DNA from: Blastomonas aquatica
Lineage (GTDB): Bacteria; Pseudomonadota; Alphaproteobacteria; Sphingomonadales; Sphingomonadaceae
Direction of reading: 5' to 3'
Assembly: GCF_014639875.1 (NCBI RefSeq)
Contig: NZ_BMGD01000001.1
Location: 802,223 to 866,222 of the forward strand
DNA length: 64,000 bases
This document shows positions 18,711-26,702 of the stretch, piece by piece. The first letter of the stretch is position 1. Each line of letters begins with the position of its first letter. The notes beneath the pieces are model-generated. The model had not been told where the DNA came from. It ran no database searches and saw only the letters and a program-made list of their open reading frames with translations. The translations under genes were made by a program, and so were the position numbers.

Positions 18711-19093
18711 CGCTGGAATTTCTGGTGGCAAGCGCGATCGGCATTCTGGTCGCCGGCGGGATCTATCTGGCGCTGCGCGGTCGCACCTTTCAGGTGGTGC
18801 TAGGCCTTACGCTGTTTTCCTATGCGGTGAACCTGTTCCTGTTCGCAGCGGGCCGACTGACGCTGGATCGTCCGCCGATCTGGTCGAAGACGGTCACCGA
18901 ATATGCCGATCCCCTGCCCCAGGCGCTGGTGCTGACCGCGATCGTGATCACCTTCGGGATGACCGCGTTCATCGTCGTGCTGGCGCTGCGCAGCTTTCTG
19001 GAAACTGGCAGCGACCAGGTCGATGGCGATGATGCGCCTTGCACGCTGGACGAACAGGCAAAAGCTGACGCCACGCCAGAGCCGCACACATGA
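18707..19093 (+). CDS. mrpC: Na+/H+ antiporter subunit C
   Basis: A 128-residue NuoK-like membrane protein with three transmembrane helices, the family segments IYLALRGRTFQVVLGL and DPLPQALVLTAIVITFG, and a polar cytoplasmic tail. DPLPQALVLTAIVI is diagnostic of MrpC/MnhC. It overlaps mrpA and mrpD by four bases each (ATGA), consistent with coupled translation and equal stoichiometry in the antiporter. Confidence 0.92.
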   Translation: MTLEFLVASAIGILVAGGIYLALRGRTFQVVLGLTLFSYAVNLFLFAAGRLTLDRPPIWSKTVTEYADPLPQALVLTAIVITFGMTAFIVVLALRSFLETGSDQVDGDDAPCTLDEQAKADATPEPHT

Positions 19094-20643
19094 GCTTGAC
19101 CGCGCATCTGGCGATCGCGCCTGTCGTGATCCCGGCGCTGGCCGCGCCGATCGCTTTGTTGGTGATGCGCCGCAAGCGTCGGCTGGGCATCGCGATCTCG
19201 CTCCTCTCGTGCGCGGCGATGCTGGTGGCCGCTCTGGTGCTGCTCAACGCATCGGCCGATGGCACCATCCGTACGTACGAGCTGGGCAACTGGCCTGCAC
19301 CCTTCGGCATCGTGCTCGTGGTCGACCGGCTGTCGGCGATCATGCTGACGCTGGCTGCCACGGTATCGCTGATCGCGCTGGGCCATGCGGTGATCACGCA
19401 GGCAGATCGCAAGGGCTGGCATTTCCATCCATTGTTCCAGTTCCAGATGCTGGGGCTCAACGGGGCGTTCCTGACCGGTGACCTGTTCAACCTGTTCGTG
19501 TTCTTCGAGGTGCTGCTGATCGCATCTTATGGACTGATGCTGCACGGGCAGGGGCCTGCCAGGCTGAAGGCAGGCGTTCAGTATGTAGTCGTCAACATCG
19601 TCGGATCGTCGCTGTTCCTGATCGCGCTGGGACTGCTCTATGCCTTGACCGGCACACTCAACATGGCCGATATGGGCTTGCGGGTCGCCGAAATCGGACC
19701 CGATGATCAGGGGCTGCTGCGGGTGGCGGCATTGCTGCTGGTCAGCGTGTTCGCGCTCAAGGCCGCAGTCGTTCCATTGCACCTCTGGTTGCCACGGACC
19801 TATGCTGTGACGACACCTGCGGTTGCGGCGCTTTTTGCGATCATGACCAAGGTTGGCGTATATTCGATCATCCGCGTGGTCCCGCAGATCTTTGGCGACG
19901 ATGCCGGTGCGGCCGCCTGGGCACCTGCCCCCTATCTGCTGCCCGCCGCGATGCTGACGGCGATTGTCGGCTTTGCAGGCGTGTTCGTCGCGCGCGATCT
20001 GTCAGAACAGGCCGCTTATGCGGTGATCGGATCGACCGGCACGCTGCTGATCGCGGTGGCGGGATGGCAGACCGACACGTTGACGGCGGCGATCTATTAT
20101 CTGGTGCATTCGACACTGGCGGGCGCCGCGCTGTTCCTGGTCGCCGATGTCGTCGCGCGGCGCAGGGCAAGCTTTGCCGATAGCGCAAGCGCTGGACCTG
20201 TTTTCGGCCAGCGCGAACTGGCTGGGCTTTTGTTCATGGCTGCGGCGATTGCAGCCACCGGTCTGCCGCCCTTGTCGGGGTTCATCGGCAAATTGCTGAT
20301 CCTCGAATCGGTGGTCGATGTGCCCGGCTGGGGTGATGCCTGGGGCTGGGCATGGGGCGCGATCCTCGCCACGACGCTGATCGGCGTGATCGGCTTTGCC
20401 CGCACCGGCAGCGCGATCTTCTGGAAGTCGGTGCAGCCGGCCGACGGTGCGCTCTCCACGACCGACTCGAAGGCGCTTTCGAAGGTGGTATCGAAGGCCG
20501 ACATGGCAGCGCCGACAATCACGATCGCGCTGCTCGCCGCCTGGTCGATCGGCGCCGGACCCGCGACTGCTTATGCGACAGCCGCAGCCAGCCAGATCCT
20601 CGATACCGCATCTGCCGTCCGCGCTGTTCTGGGGGAGCCGTGA
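19090..20643 (+). CDS. mrpD: Na+/H+ antiporter subunit D
   Basis: A 517-residue membrane protein of the NuoN/NuoM-like proton-translocating family with about fourteen helices. Visible marks are GDLFNLFVFFEVLLIASYGLM, the AAVVPLHLWLPRTYAVTTPAVAALFAIMTKVGVY segment with the conserved lysine and histidine on broken helices, and a late ATGLPPLSGFIGKLLIL. It provides a second proton path in the Mrp complex. The last 70 residues carry a Ser/Lys-rich loop (STTDSKALSKVVSKAD) followed by another hydrophobic helix. It is separated from mrpE by one base. Confidence 0.92.
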   Translation: MSLTAHLAIAPVVIPALAAPIALLVMRRKRRLGIAISLLSCAAMLVAALVLLNASADGTIRTYELGNWPAPFGIVLVVDRLSAIMLTLAATVSLIALGHAVITQADRKGWHFHPLFQFQMLGLNGAFLTGDLFNLFVFFEVLLIASYGLMLHGQGPARLKAGVQYVVVNIVGSSLFLIALGLLYALTGTLNMADMGLRVAEIGPDDQGLLRVAALLLVSVFALKAAVVPLHLWLPRTYAVTTPAVAALFAIMTKVGVYSIIRVVPQIFGDDAGAAAWAPAPYLLPAAMLTAIVGFAGVFVARDLSEQAAYAVIGSTGTLLIAVAGWQTDTLTAAIYYLVHSTLAGAALFLVADVVARRRASFADSASAGPVFGQRELAGLLFMAAAIAATGLPPLSGFIGKLLILESVVDVPGWGDAWGWAWGAILATTLIGVIGFARTGSAIFWKSVQPADGALSTTDSKALSKVVSKADMAAPTITIALLAAWSIGAGPATAYATAAASQILDTASAVRAVLGEP

Positions 20644-20644
20644 C

Positions 20645-21130
20645 ATGCGCCGCCTGATCCCGCATCCTGGACTTTCCGTACTGCTGGTCATCGTCTGGCT
20701 GCTGATGGCCAACGCCATCACTGTCGGCGGCCTGCTGATCGGCATCATCGTGGGCATATTGCTGCCGATCTTTACCGCACCGTTCTGGCCGGGTCGGCCC
20801 GATGTCAATTACCGCGCAGGGGTTGCGTATCTCCTGCTGGTGCTGTGGGATATCATCATTGCCAATTTCGAGATTGCGGTGATCATCCTGTTCCGCCGCA
20901 ACCGCGATCTGCGGCCCGCCTGGCTCTCGATCCCGATGGAGCTCGATACGCCTGAAGCCATTACCGTGTTTGCAGGCACCATCAGCCTGACCCCCGGTAC
21001 CGTATCGTCGGACGTATCGGCCTGCGGCAACTATCTGCTGGTCCATGCGCTGCACGCGCCCGATCCCCAGGCCGAAATCGTGCGGATCAAGGCGCGGTAC
21101 GAGGCGCGTTTGAAGAGGGTTTTCAAATGA
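20645..21130 (+). CDS. mrpE: Na+/H+ antiporter subunit E
   Basis: A 161-residue MnhE/MrpE protein with an N-terminal pair of hydrophobic helices, then the conserved YLLLVLWDIIIANFEIAVIIL and the cytoplasmic TPEAITVFAGTISLTPGTVSSDVS stretch that defines the family. It is a structural subunit needed for full activity of the antiporter. The start at 20645 follows the mrpD stop by one base; longer in-frame readings run back into mrpD and are not real. It overlaps mrpF by four bases. Confidence 0.92.
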   Translation: MRRLIPHPGLSVLLVIVWLLMANAITVGGLLIGIIVGILLPIFTAPFWPGRPDVNYRAGVAYLLLVLWDIIIANFEIAVIILFRRNRDLRPAWLSIPMELDTPEAITVFAGTISLTPGTVSSDVSACGNYLLVHALHAPDPQAEIVRIKARYEARLKRVFK

Positions 21131-21396
21131 TCGGTTATGCCGTCATCTTCGCCTTTGTGTGCCTGTCGCTGGCGCTGACGCTCAACCTGTGGCGGCTGCT
21201 CAAGGGGCCCACGGTAGGGGACCGGATCGTCGCGCTCGATACCATGGTGATCAATGCGATCGCGGCAATCATCCTGATCGGGATCGCGACCGTGAACGAC
21301 ACTTATTACGAGGCGGCACTGCTGCTGGCCATGGTCGGGTTCATCGGGACGGTTGCCTATTGCAAGTTCCTGCTGCGCGGGGACATCGTCGAATGA
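21127..21396 (+). CDS. mrpF: Na+/H+ antiporter subunit F
   Basis: An 89-residue protein with three transmembrane helices. The GPTVGDRIVALDTMVINAIAAIIL segment with its conserved Arg and Asp is typical of MrpF/MnhF, the subunit thought to lie at the cation-transporting interface. Overlaps of four bases with mrpE and mrpG keep the coupled pattern of the operon. Confidence 0.92.
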   Translation: MIGYAVIFAFVCLSLALTLNLWRLLKGPTVGDRIVALDTMVINAIAAIILIGIATVNDTYYEAALLLAMVGFIGTVAYCKFLLRGDIVE

Positions 21397-21815
21397 CCGG
21401 GTCCGGCATCCTCAGCGATATCGTGATCAGCGCGCTGATTGTCCTGGGCGCAAGTTTTGCGCTGATCGGCAGCTGGGGCATGGTCAGGCTGCCGACTCTG
21501 ATGGAGCGGCTGCATGGTCCCACCAAGGCGACAACGCTTGGCCTGGGCGGGATTCTCGTCGGATCGATGCTGTATTTCCAGTTCAATGCCGGAGTTTGGG
21601 CGCTGCACGAACTGCTGATCTCGCTGTTCCTGTTCATCACCGCGCCGATTTCAGCCAACATGATCGCCAAGGTTCACCTGCACCATCTGCGCACACATGC
21701 GAAACAGGATATCGTTGGCCCCGCAGGACAGCCGCCCAAGGCGTCGCAAGCGAGTGATTGGGCGACTTATGAGGCCCCGCACCCGGATTCGATTGCAGCG
21801 ACGTCAGAGAGCTAG
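21393..21815 (+). CDS. mrpG: Na+/H+ antiporter subunit G
   Basis: A 140-residue protein with three transmembrane helices and the MnhG hallmarks GSWGMVRLPTLMERLHGPTKATTLG and FLFITAPISANMIA, followed by a polar C-terminal tail of about 35 residues. It is the last gene of the operon and ends 38 bp before the convergent manC gene; no strong terminator hairpin is seen in that gap. Confidence 0.92.
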   Translation: MTGSGILSDIVISALIVLGASFALIGSWGMVRLPTLMERLHGPTKATTLGLGGILVGSMLYFQFNAGVWALHELLISLFLFITAPISANMIAKVHLHHLRTHAKQDIVGPAGQPPKASQASDWATYEAPHPDSIAATSES

Positions 21816-21853
21816 GCACCCGGTCAGTGATGAATCATCGGGGGGCGTGCAGA

Positions 21854-22915
21854 CTATGCCTTTCCTGATTGCATTGCCTCGACAATCTTCTTCACATCCT
21901 GCGACCGGCCCTTGGGCACAATCATCACATGCGTGCCGTTGGCGATGACGATCAGATCGCTGATCCCCGATGCGGTGACGGTGATCCCGTCGGCATGGAT
22001 ATGCGCGTTGGCGCAATCGAGCGCGATCACCTCACCGCAGATCGTGTTGCCGTCTGCATCGGGCCGGGCGATCTCTGCCAGCGCATCCCAGCTGCCGACA
22101 TCGGACCAGCCGCACGAAACCGGGACGATCGCCACGCGCTCGGCGCGCTCCATCACCGCATAATCGATCGAATCCGACGGACAGGCGGCGAACCGATCGG
22201 GCAGCGGCCGGATCAGCCGGGTGTCGAGAGCAACGCCGTCGAGCGACGCGCGCGCGGCATCGAGCATCTCGGGCGCATAAGCCGCCAGTTCCGCAAGATA
22301 GCGGTCAGCGCGCATCAGGAAGATCCCGGCGTTCCAGGCATGGCCGCCCTCGGCGAGCATCGCCTCGGCCTTTTTGCGTGGCGGCTTCTCGATGAATCGC
22401 GCAACCTTGCGGACCCCGGGCGCGTCTTCGAGCAGTTCGGCCATCTGGATGTAGCCAAAGCCGGTTTCGGGCCGGGTCGGCTCGATCCCGAAGGTGACCA
22501 GCCAGCCGGCCTCGGCTGCGGGACGTGCGGCATCGACCGCCGCCAGAAACGTCGGCAGATCAGCGATGACATGATCGCTGGGCATCACCAGCAACACCGT
22601 GTCCCCCGCGCCTGCAGCCAGCGCGGCAAGCGCGATAGCCGGCGCAGTGTTGCGCGCGCTGGGCTCGAGAATGATCCGCGCATCGGCAAGCGCTGCGCCG
22701 GCAAGCTCGGCCTCCATCATCGCGCTGTGGCGCTCGGCACCGATGATCAGCGCAGGGCCAAAGCGTACGGCATCCCCGGTGCGCGCCAGCGTGTCAGCGA
22801 ACATCGATTGCTGCGACACCAACGGGAGAAACTGCTTGGGCCGCTCTGCGACCGACAGGGGCCATAGCCGCGTGCCCGAGCCGCCGGAGAGGATGACGGG
22901 GACGATCTTGCTCAT
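21854..22915 (-). CDS. manC: Mannose-1-phosphate guanylyltransferase (monofunctional)
   Basis: A 353-residue cytoplasmic nucleotidyltransferase making GDP-mannose from mannose 1-phosphate and GTP. The N-terminal GGSGTRLWPLSVAERPKQF binds the nucleotide; VMPSDHVI, FIEKPP and WNAGIFLM follow in family order. It lacks the C-terminal cupin-type isomerase domain of the bifunctional AlgA/ManC type, and a separate isomerase gene lies directly upstream with a four-base overlap (ATGA). GDP-mannose would supply gmd and rmd, 29 kb away in this window. Upstream in-frame codons before 22915 belong to the isomerase gene. Confidence 0.9.
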   Translation of the reverse strand: MSKIVPVILSGGSGTRLWPLSVAERPKQFLPLVSQQSMFADTLARTGDAVRFGPALIIGAERHSAMMEAELAGAALADARIILEPSARNTAPAIALAALAAGAGDTVLLVMPSDHVIADLPTFLAAVDAARPAAEAGWLVTFGIEPTRPETGFGYIQMAELLEDAPGVRKVARFIEKPPRKKAEAMLAEGGHAWNAGIFLMRADRYLAELAAYAPEMLDAARASLDGVALDTRLIRPLPDRFAACPSDSIDYAVMERAERVAIVPVSCGWSDVGSWDALAEIARPDADGNTICGEVIALDCANAHIHADGITVTASGISDLIVIANGTHVMIVPKGRSQDVKKIVEAMQSGKA

Positions 22916-23769
22916 GCAGTCTGGCCAATCTGGTTTGCGCGGGCGAGCAACAGGCGCGCTCCACTGCTGGCTTGGTATGCGGCATCCGGATTGACCGCGA
23001 GACACTCGCCTGCAGCGGCGGTGAGAAGTCCGCTATCGGATTGCGCCGATGCGTGGCCTTCGAGCGGGATCACGAAAAGGGGGCCGCTGCCCGCAAGCGT
23101 TTGAGGTGCATCGCCCGTGAGAAGAACTTTAAACAACGGACCATCGACCAGAGTCTGGTCGACGCTCAAATCGACCCGCTTCCGCAGCGGATGGCTGTAG
23201 GGCTCGGCTTTCGACACTGCGACGCCACGGTCGAGGTGCAGTTCGCGCGGGCGGCCATAATCGTACAATCGATAGGTGATATCGGCGTTCTGCTGGATTT
23301 CGATCAGGCATACGCCTGCACCGATGGCGTGGACGGTTCCTGCCGGGATGTAGAAGAAATCGCCGCGTTCGACCGGTCGCCAGTCGAGCAGTTGCTCGAT
23401 AGACCCATCGAGCGCGGCGGACCTGAGCTCTACGCCCGACATCGCCCGCACGGTGCCGATCCCCAGTGTCGCTCCGGGTTCGGCGTCAAGCACCAGCCAG
23501 CATTCTTCCTTGCCGCTGGCCAATCCCATCGCCTGTGCTTCGGTGTCGCTGGGATGCACCTGGATCGACAGGCGCTCGCTGGTGAAAAGATATTTGATCA
23601 GGAGCGCCAGTGGAGGAAGGCTCGGTGACGCGGAGCCGTCCACCTCGAACCAGATTTCGCCGATTCGTTCGGGACCCGGATTATGGAAGGGGGCGGGCAC
23701 ATCGGCTCTGCCCCATGGTTTGACCACCTGACGCATCGCCAGCTTCATAGGGAGTATCATCGGATCCAT
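22912..23769 (-). CDS. manA: Mannose-6-phosphate isomerase, class I
   Basis: A 285-residue cupin-fold zinc enzyme that converts fructose 6-phosphate to mannose 6-phosphate. Family segments include LSIQVHPSDTEAQAMG and KEECWLVLDAEPGA, which carry the metal-binding His and Glu, and the later YIPAGTVHAIGAGVCLIEIQQNADITYRLYDYGR. GGAG lies nine bases before the ATG at 23769; an ATG three codons earlier touches that site and is less likely. It forms a two-gene unit with manC. The phosphomannomutase needed between the two steps is not in this window. Confidence 0.88.
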   Translation of the reverse strand: MDPMILPMKLAMRQVVKPWGRADVPAPFHNPGPERIGEIWFEVDGSASPSLPPLALLIKYLFTSERLSIQVHPSDTEAQAMGLASGKEECWLVLDAEPGATLGIGTVRAMSGVELRSAALDGSIEQLLDWRPVERGDFFYIPAGTVHAIGAGVCLIEIQQNADITYRLYDYGRPRELHLDRGVAVSKAEPYSHPLRKRVDLSVDQTLVDGPLFKVLLTGDAPQTLAGSGPLFVIPLEGHASAQSDSGLLTAAAGECLAVNPDAAYQASSGARLLLARANQIGQTA

Positions 23770-23992
23770 CAGAACCATCTCCGTGAACGTGCTGGTCCCG
23801 TCAAGCGCACAGCTTCAAACCCTAGGTGCCATTCCGAAGTCATCAAGCGGGAGGTTCCGGAAAAATTTGGCCCGATCAAGCGGCACAGGTTGCAGACATG
23901 ACCCTGAACCGGAAGGATACAGGCTTGCGATGAGGTGCTATGCTTGCGCAGCGATGTACCCTCGATTGTGCGCATGGCAGAAACAGGGACTG

Positions 23993-24622
23993 TTATTCAA
24001 ATATTTTCTTGATGGTGCCTGCAAACACAACTGCCATGATCAGGGCGCAACTGACGATCATCAGCACGGTCAGGATCTGGTCCTGCCACGCTTTGTCGAA
24101 CCCGGCGATCTCGATCCCGCGACCGACCAGAAAGCCCGGCGAGAGCACCAGCACCACCCAGAGCACACCCGAAAGCACGTTCCAGCGGTGGAAGCGATGT
24201 GCGTCCATCCGGGCGACTCCCGCCACCAGCGGCAGCATCGATTGGAAGGGGCCGAGCACATAGCGGCCTGCGACCAGTGAAATCCCGCCCCAGCGACGGA
24301 AGAACAACCGGGCTCGGGCAACTCCACGGCGATGGCGGGCAATCGACGGCAGATGCCAGACGCGGTGACCCATCCGATCGCCCGCCAACCAGGACAGCCA
24401 GTAACCGGCGATCGCGCCTGCAATCCCGAACAGCACCACCGATGTCGCATCGACCCGGCCACTTCCCGCCAGCACCCCGACCATGAACAGGATCGGCGTC
24501 GCGGGAATGAACACGCCGATGACCGCCAGCGATTCGCCAAATGCGATCAGCCCGAACACCGGCCCGGCAAGCCAGCGGTGATCGACCATGAAGTCCGCAA
24601 GATGCGCGAGCAGGCCGTTCAT
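23993..24622 (-). CDS. DedA-family membrane protein, candidate polyprenyl phosphate transporter
   Basis: A 209-residue polytopic protein of the DedA/SNARE-associated family. It shows the FGESLAVIGVFIPATPILFMVGVLAG start, a re-entrant glycine-rich segment and the GGISLVAGRYVLGPFQSMLPLVAG region with the conserved Arg and Pro, then two more helices. Some DedA relatives are known to return undecaprenyl phosphate across the membrane. Here it is the last gene of the minus-strand operon, 16 bp after the DprE2-like gene, which makes recycling of the polyprenyl carrier used by that operon an attractive, inferred role. Phospholipid scrambling is the main alternative. Confidence 0.8.
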   Translation of the reverse strand: MNGLLAHLADFMVDHRWLAGPVFGLIAFGESLAVIGVFIPATPILFMVGVLAGSGRVDATSVVLFGIAGAIAGYWLSWLAGDRMGHRVWHLPSIARHRRGVARARLFFRRWGGISLVAGRYVLGPFQSMLPLVAGVARMDAHRFHRWNVLSGVLWVVLVLSPGFLVGRGIEIAGFDKAWQDQILTVLMIVSCALIMAVVFAGTIKKIFE

Positions 24623-24638
24623 GGGCGGTGCCTTGAGG

Positions 24639-25367
24639 TCAAAGAGAGAGTTTCTTGAAGATCGGCTCGGGGATCGCGCGAATGATGGTCATCACCAGGC
24701 GCCAGCGGCCCAATGTGTAGATGACGTCGCTCTTCTTGTCCTGCGCCTTGATGATCGCATCGGCGACCTGCTCGGGCTCGGCGGTCATCACCGGGGAGAG
24801 CTTCATGCCCGCGGTCATCTGGGTGCGGACAAAGCCGGGCTTGACCGTCATCACATGCAGCCCGGTCTTGGCATGCGCGTTGCGTAGACCCGAAAGAAAC
24901 GCGGTGAAACCCGCCTTGGCCGAACCATAGATGAAGTTGGAGGCGCGGCCGCGATCGCCCGCGACCGAGCTGATACCGATGATGCAGGCATCGGGAACAT
25001 TCGCCATGCGGCGTGCGGCGGCGAGCAGATAGCGCGCCGGGCCGTTGTAGTTGCTGTCCATCACGCGCGCTGCGGTTTCGTCGTTCGCTGCCGATTCAGC
25101 CTGATCGCCCAGAAGCCCTGCGACCATCACCACAGTGCCGGGCACCACGCCCAGCGAATCAAAGAACGCATCTGCAGCGCCATCGGTGATATCGACGCTC
25201 ACCGAGCGCACCTTGGCCTCGGTGCGCAGGGCAAGATCGGTCGCATCGGCGCTGATGTCGCCGCGCGCGGCCAGAATGACCTCGCAGCCCTTGGCGGCAT
25301 AGGCCTTGGCAAGCGCGCGGCCGATATCCGAACGGGCACCCAGAATAAGGACGGGGGAAGCGAGCAT
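24639..25367 (-). CDS. DprE2-like SDR: polyprenylphospho-2-ketoribose reductase
   Basis: A 242-residue short-chain dehydrogenase. The start LILGARSDIGRALA is the NAD(P)-binding glycine motif, in the GA-SDIG form typical of DprE2 rather than TGxxxGxG. The catalytic set is Ser 134, Tyr 147 and Lys 151 in ISSVAGDRGRASNFIYGSAK. The C-terminal RAIPEPIFKKLSL closely resembles the end of mycobacterial DprE2 (Rv3791). In that family it reduces the 2-keto sugar made by DprE1 to polyprenylphospho-D-arabinose. The gene abuts the DprE1-like gene (TAAATG), which strongly supports the pairing. Direct proof of the product is lacking. Confidence 0.82.
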   Translation of the reverse strand: MLASPVLILGARSDIGRALAKAYAAKGCEVILAARGDISADATDLALRTEAKVRSVSVDITDGAADAFFDSLGVVPGTVVMVAGLLGDQAESAANDETAARVMDSNYNGPARYLLAAARRMANVPDACIIGISSVAGDRGRASNFIYGSAKAGFTAFLSGLRNAHAKTGLHVMTVKPGFVRTQMTAGMKLSPVMTAEPEQVADAIIKAQDKKSDVIYTLGRWRLVMTIIRAIPEPIFKKLSL

Positions 25368-26702
25368 TTACAGACCCAATCTTTGTGAAAGCAGCGAGGA
25401 GAAGCGCCGGTCGAGCCCATATTGCGCACGAAGGTTACGAAATTCGTCAAGCCTGGGATAGCCGGCGGCAAAGCGTTCGGGCGAGACCCGAGCGTCCTTG
25501 GTGAGATACACGCGTCCGCCATGATCGGCGGTGATCGCATCGAGCCGCTCGAGCAGTGCGAAATTGTCAGACGTAGCGGGGAAATCGAGCGCGAGCGTAT
25601 AGCCTTCCATCGGAAAGCTCAGCATGCCGAACGACCCAGGTCCCATGCGCTTCAGGACCGCGAGGAACGAGCCTGCGCCTGCGGCGGAGATCGCCTCGAG
25701 CAGACGGCGCATGCCTTTGGCGCTTTCGGCGAGTGGCAGCACGGATTGATACTGCAAAAAGCCCTGGCGGCCATAGATCCGGTTCCACTCGAAGATCGCA
25801 TCGAGCGGATAGAAGTACGGGTCGACATCGACCACTGCGTCGCCCGGACGCTGCATCGCATAATACAGATGGTTGAACATCCGTACGTTGAAGCCGCTCA
25901 AGGCAAAGTTCGGGAAATCGATCGGAATCGTCTTGGGCTTGCGTGATCGCCGGACCAGCGGTGCGGCAAGCCGTGCCGGGTCTAGATCGGTGAGCTTTGC
26001 ATGTTCGCCCAGCAGGATCGCCGACCGGCCGAGGCTCTTTCCTGTCGCCATGCAGTCGATCCACGCGACCGAATAGGTCGATCCGTGCGATTGTTCGAAC
26101 AGCGCCAGTGCTTCGTCAAGATCGGGCACGCGGATGGTGCGCTGACGCACGAACGCGGTCTCGATCTTCAGCATGCGGAACGAGACGCGCACGATGATCC
26201 CGGTCAACCCCATGCCGCCGCAGGTCGCGGCGAACAGATCGGCATTCTCGGACGGCGAGCATCGCATCACCCGGCCATCGCCGAGATCGAGGTCGAACCA
26301 GTCGACATGGTCGCAGAACGATCCAGCCGCATGATGGTTCTTGCCGTGCACGTCGCTGGCGATCATCCCGCCGATGGTGACCATCCGTGTGCCGGGAGTC
26401 ACCGGAGGGAACCAGCCGCGCGGAACCAAGGATGCGACCAGATCAGAAAGTAGCACGCCCGCCTCGCACACCAAAACGCCGGTCGCCTCGTCGAATGTAA
26501 TCAGCCGGTCGAGCCTGCGCATGTCGATGGTGGCATCGACGTTCATGCTGGCGTCGCCATACGAGCGGCCGTTGCCGCGCGCGATGACGCTGGGTAAAGG
26601 CATCAGCGTTTCATGCAGCGCCTGGGTCGTGATCGGCTGCCATACGGTGCACTCGCGCACCGGATAGCGGCCCCATCCGGCGAGAGGTGCCCGATACGGC
26701 AT
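25368..26702 (-). CDS. DprE1-like FAD oxidase: polyprenylphospho-ribose 2-oxidase
   Basis: A 444-residue FAD enzyme of the vanillyl-alcohol oxidase fold. The FAD-binding ARGNGRSYGD (41-50), the family signature DVHGKNHHAAGSF (117-129, His 119 and Lys 121 matching DprE1 His132 and Lys134), and the C-terminal YLTKDAR (Lys 402 matching Lys418) all agree with mycobacterial DprE1 (Rv3790) as I recall its sequence. It would oxidise the 2-hydroxyl of polyprenylphosphoryl ribose. At the position of DprE1 Cys387, the target of benzothiazinones, this protein has Ala 371 (GYTLALDF for GWNICVDF). It overlaps the HAD-UbiA gene by one base. Confidence 0.85.
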   Translation of the reverse strand: MPYRAPLAGWGRYPVRECTVWQPITTQALHETLMPLPSVIARGNGRSYGDASMNVDATIDMRRLDRLITFDEATGVLVCEAGVLLSDLVASLVPRGWFPPVTPGTRMVTIGGMIASDVHGKNHHAAGSFCDHVDWFDLDLGDGRVMRCSPSENADLFAATCGGMGLTGIIVRVSFRMLKIETAFVRQRTIRVPDLDEALALFEQSHGSTYSVAWIDCMATGKSLGRSAILLGEHAKLTDLDPARLAAPLVRRSRKPKTIPIDFPNFALSGFNVRMFNHLYYAMQRPGDAVVDVDPYFYPLDAIFEWNRIYGRQGFLQYQSVLPLAESAKGMRRLLEAISAAGAGSFLAVLKRMGPGSFGMLSFPMEGYTLALDFPATSDNFALLERLDAITADHGGRVYLTKDARVSPERFAAGYPRLDEFRNLRAQYGLDRRFSSLLSQRLGL

